From Amaricoccus sp003258405 (GTDB lineage Bacteria > Pseudomonadota > Alphaproteobacteria > Rhodobacterales > Rhodobacteraceae): 64,000 nucleotides of DNA. The DNA is taken from contig NZ_CP171225.1 in assembly GCF_043226085.1 (NCBI RefSeq), positions 2,604,001-2,668,000 on the forward strand, written 5' to 3'. Made by a program: the position numbers and the translations under genes. Of the stretch, positions 62,751 to 64,000 are shown piece after piece. Position 1 is the stretch's first letter, and every line of letters starts with the position of its first letter. The notes beneath the pieces were generated by a model, which worked only from the letters and a program-made list of their open reading frames with translations, was not told the origin of the DNA and made no database searches.

Positions 62751-63926
62751 TCAGGGCAGTGCCACATCGATCCAGACCAGACGATGGGCGGAGGCGGCTT
62801 CGGCTTCCTCCGCCAGCGGCGCGCCGGGCGCAGGCCAGAAGACCCCGGCGCCGGTGACGGTGAGCGCGGCGTCGGGCAGGACGTAATCGACGCGAAGGTT
62901 GCCCGGGCCCCCTTCGTCGCGCCAGTCGGCCGTGTCGAGGGCGGGCGGGGTCCGGTGGCGCGTATTCGCGCCCTTCTGCCGTGCTGCGGCGCGCTTCCCA
63001 CCTTCCGAGGCCGGCCTCACATCCTGGAGGCGACCTGATTCGAGCAGGGCCGCAATGCCATCCAGCAGTCCTGCTCCATCGCGCGGGTCCTTGTTGAGAT
63101 TGCCGAGCACGATGATGGGGGCCTCCGGCGGCCCGGCGGTGCGGCCCTGATCGTCGGGGAAGGCGGTGCCGCCAAGATAGGTGGCCCAGAAGCGGATCTC
63201 GTCGCGGTTGCGCAGACGGTTTGCCCCTTCAGGCCCGTCGAAGAGCGGCGGCGTCGGGTTCGAGGCCAGGAGGTGCAGCGTGCCGCCGCCGGGCAGGCGG
63301 ACGGGAAGATCCCAATGCGCTTTCGAGGAGAGCCGGAGCTCTGCCGCCGCCTCCGGGGTGGGCCAGGGGTTGCCGTCGGGATGCCCGGGCATCTCCGCAC
63401 CCGGAAGATCGCGCCAGCGGAGCATGGTGAAGCTGCGGAAGGCCCCGGTCTCGAACGGCAGACGCGAGAGGGCCGCCATCCCGCCATGGCCGGGAAACTT
63501 GCCCCAGCCCCAGCCGTCGGCCCACCCCATGCCCATGCCGTCGCCATCGAGATCGAGCCCGGAGGGCTCGCCCGCATTGACCGGGGCGGTGAAACGATAG
63601 GGGTAGTCGATGCCGCCGGGGCCTTCGGCGAGGCGCCGGGCGAAGGCTGCGAGCGCGCGGCCCTTCGGGTCGCTGTCGAATCCGGTGAGCAGGAGGATGT
63701 CGGGCCGGGTCTCGCGGATTACCGCGAGCGCGCCCGCAATGGCGGCATCGGGTTCGCCGCCGAGATCGCGCAGGAGCAGGCCCGCGCCGTCCCGTGTGAG
63801 GCCCGCCTCATATGTGGCGATGCGGAGGGTCTCGGCGGCGGCGGCGCTGGCGAAGAGGCTCAGCACAAGCGCGGCACAGAGCGTGCGCAGGGTGCGGGCC
63901 GGGGATTGCGGGGTGCCGAGGAGCAT
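62751..63926 (-). CDS. secreted endonuclease/exonuclease/phosphatase family protein
   Basis: A 391-residue secreted protein. An N-terminal signal peptide (ARTLRTLCAALVLSLFASAAAAE) is followed by an EEP-fold domain starting TLRIATYEAGL, with DILLLTGFDSDPKG, an aspartate-rich LDLDGDGMGMGWADG insertion that may bind Ca2+, the VLGNLNKDPRDGAGL metal-site segment and terminal RVDYVLPD and SAHRLVWIDV. It probably hydrolyses a phosphoester outside the cytoplasm. Start at 63926 suits the signal peptide. Confidence 0.82.
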   Translation of the reverse strand: MLLGTPQSPARTLRTLCAALVLSLFASAAAAETLRIATYEAGLTRDGAGLLLRDLGGEPDAAIAGALAVIRETRPDILLLTGFDSDPKGRALAAFARRLAEGPGGIDYPYRFTAPVNAGEPSGLDLDGDGMGMGWADGWGWGKFPGHGGMAALSRLPFETGAFRSFTMLRWRDLPGAEMPGHPDGNPWPTPEAAAELRLSSKAHWDLPVRLPGGGTLHLLASNPTPPLFDGPEGANRLRNRDEIRFWATYLGGTAFPDDQGRTAGPPEAPIIVLGNLNKDPRDGAGLLDGIAALLESGRLQDVRPASEGGKRAAARQKGANTRHRTPPALDTADWRDEGGPGNLRVDYVLPDAALTVTGAGVFWPAPGAPLAEEAEAASAHRLVWIDVALP

Positions 63927-64000
63927 GGCGGCACGCTCGCGCCGCCATGGTTAAGGCGTGGTTAACCGGCCTTGAGCCACGGGGTGCGGGCTTCCATTCC

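Overview
The window looks like chromosomal DNA of an alphaproteobacterium of the Rhodobacterales (Paracoccaceae type). The signs are high GC, several gene orders typical of that group (folK-rpoZ-relA-DUF2062-pdxJ-acpS, an F1-only atpHAGDC operon, pckA next to hprK-rapZ-EIIA-HPr), a short HprK without its N-terminal domain, and a probable (2S)-methylsuccinyl-CoA dehydrogenase, the signature enzyme of the ethylmalonyl-CoA pathway. No insertion sequence, integrase, prophage structure or CRISPR array was seen. Most of the window is dense core genome.

Layout. 0.06-4.8 kb: acpS and pdxJ, normally close together, are separated by an AT-rich islet (a winged-helix-like protein and a short NPPY DNA methyltransferase), an unusual pyruvate-kinase-like gene and a LysE exporter. 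4.8-8.8 kb: DUF2062, the (p)ppGpp synthetase/hydrolase, omega subunit and folK. 8.9-15.4 kb: NYN RNase-like protein coupled to a family-5 uracil-DNA glycosylase, ispH, rnhA coupled to a TRIC-type membrane protein, fmt, def and a PatB/MalY-type aminotransferase. 15.4-22.9 kb: a GMC oxidoreductase with its Tat-exported small subunit and a glyoxalase-like gene, an RHH protein, an aldehyde dehydrogenase, DUF2127, an ATPase/cyclase pair and DUF779. 22.9-30.3 kb: a parS-like site, two tandem tRNA-Lys genes, dapF-mtaB, mntR and mntH flanked by two near-identical entericidin-type lipoproteins, a glutathione S-transferase and a Pro/Ala-rich membrane protein. 30.3-39.7 kb: clpA, gloB, a methyltransferase and the F1 ATP synthase operon. 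39.7-48.5 kb: a compact sulfotransferase / arylsulfotransferase-like / small membrane protein operon, an I78 inhibitor, a catalytically degenerate SDR, an orphan BrnA-like regulator behind an 11-bp-periodic repeat array, cspA, cutA, an NTF2-like protein, a lipocalin and a carbonic anhydrase. 48.7-64 kb: ettA, mcd, TauE, a GAF-GGDEF protein with a broken catalytic loop, pckA, the regulatory PTS (hprK, rapZ, EIIA, HPr), ung, leuB, a LysR regulator divergent from a GST/VOC pair, and a secreted endonuclease/exonuclease/phosphatase-family protein.

How the genes work together. Several units are translationally coupled through ATGA/GTGA/TTGA overlaps (NYN-UDG, rnhA-TRIC, dapF-mtaB, rapZ-EIIA, small protein-sulfotransferase). 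The PTS genes next to pckA form a signalling rather than sugar-uptake system; the ChvG/ChvI two-component genes often found between them are not here. mntR and mntH form a divergent Mn(II) regulator/importer pair with operator-like dyads between them. The most unusual observations are the sulfation operon, the helically phased ATGCAC repeats before the BrnA-like gene, the duplicated entericidin genes (one with a GTG start and easily missed), the SDR and GGDEF pseudoenzymes, and the AT-rich methyltransferase islet.
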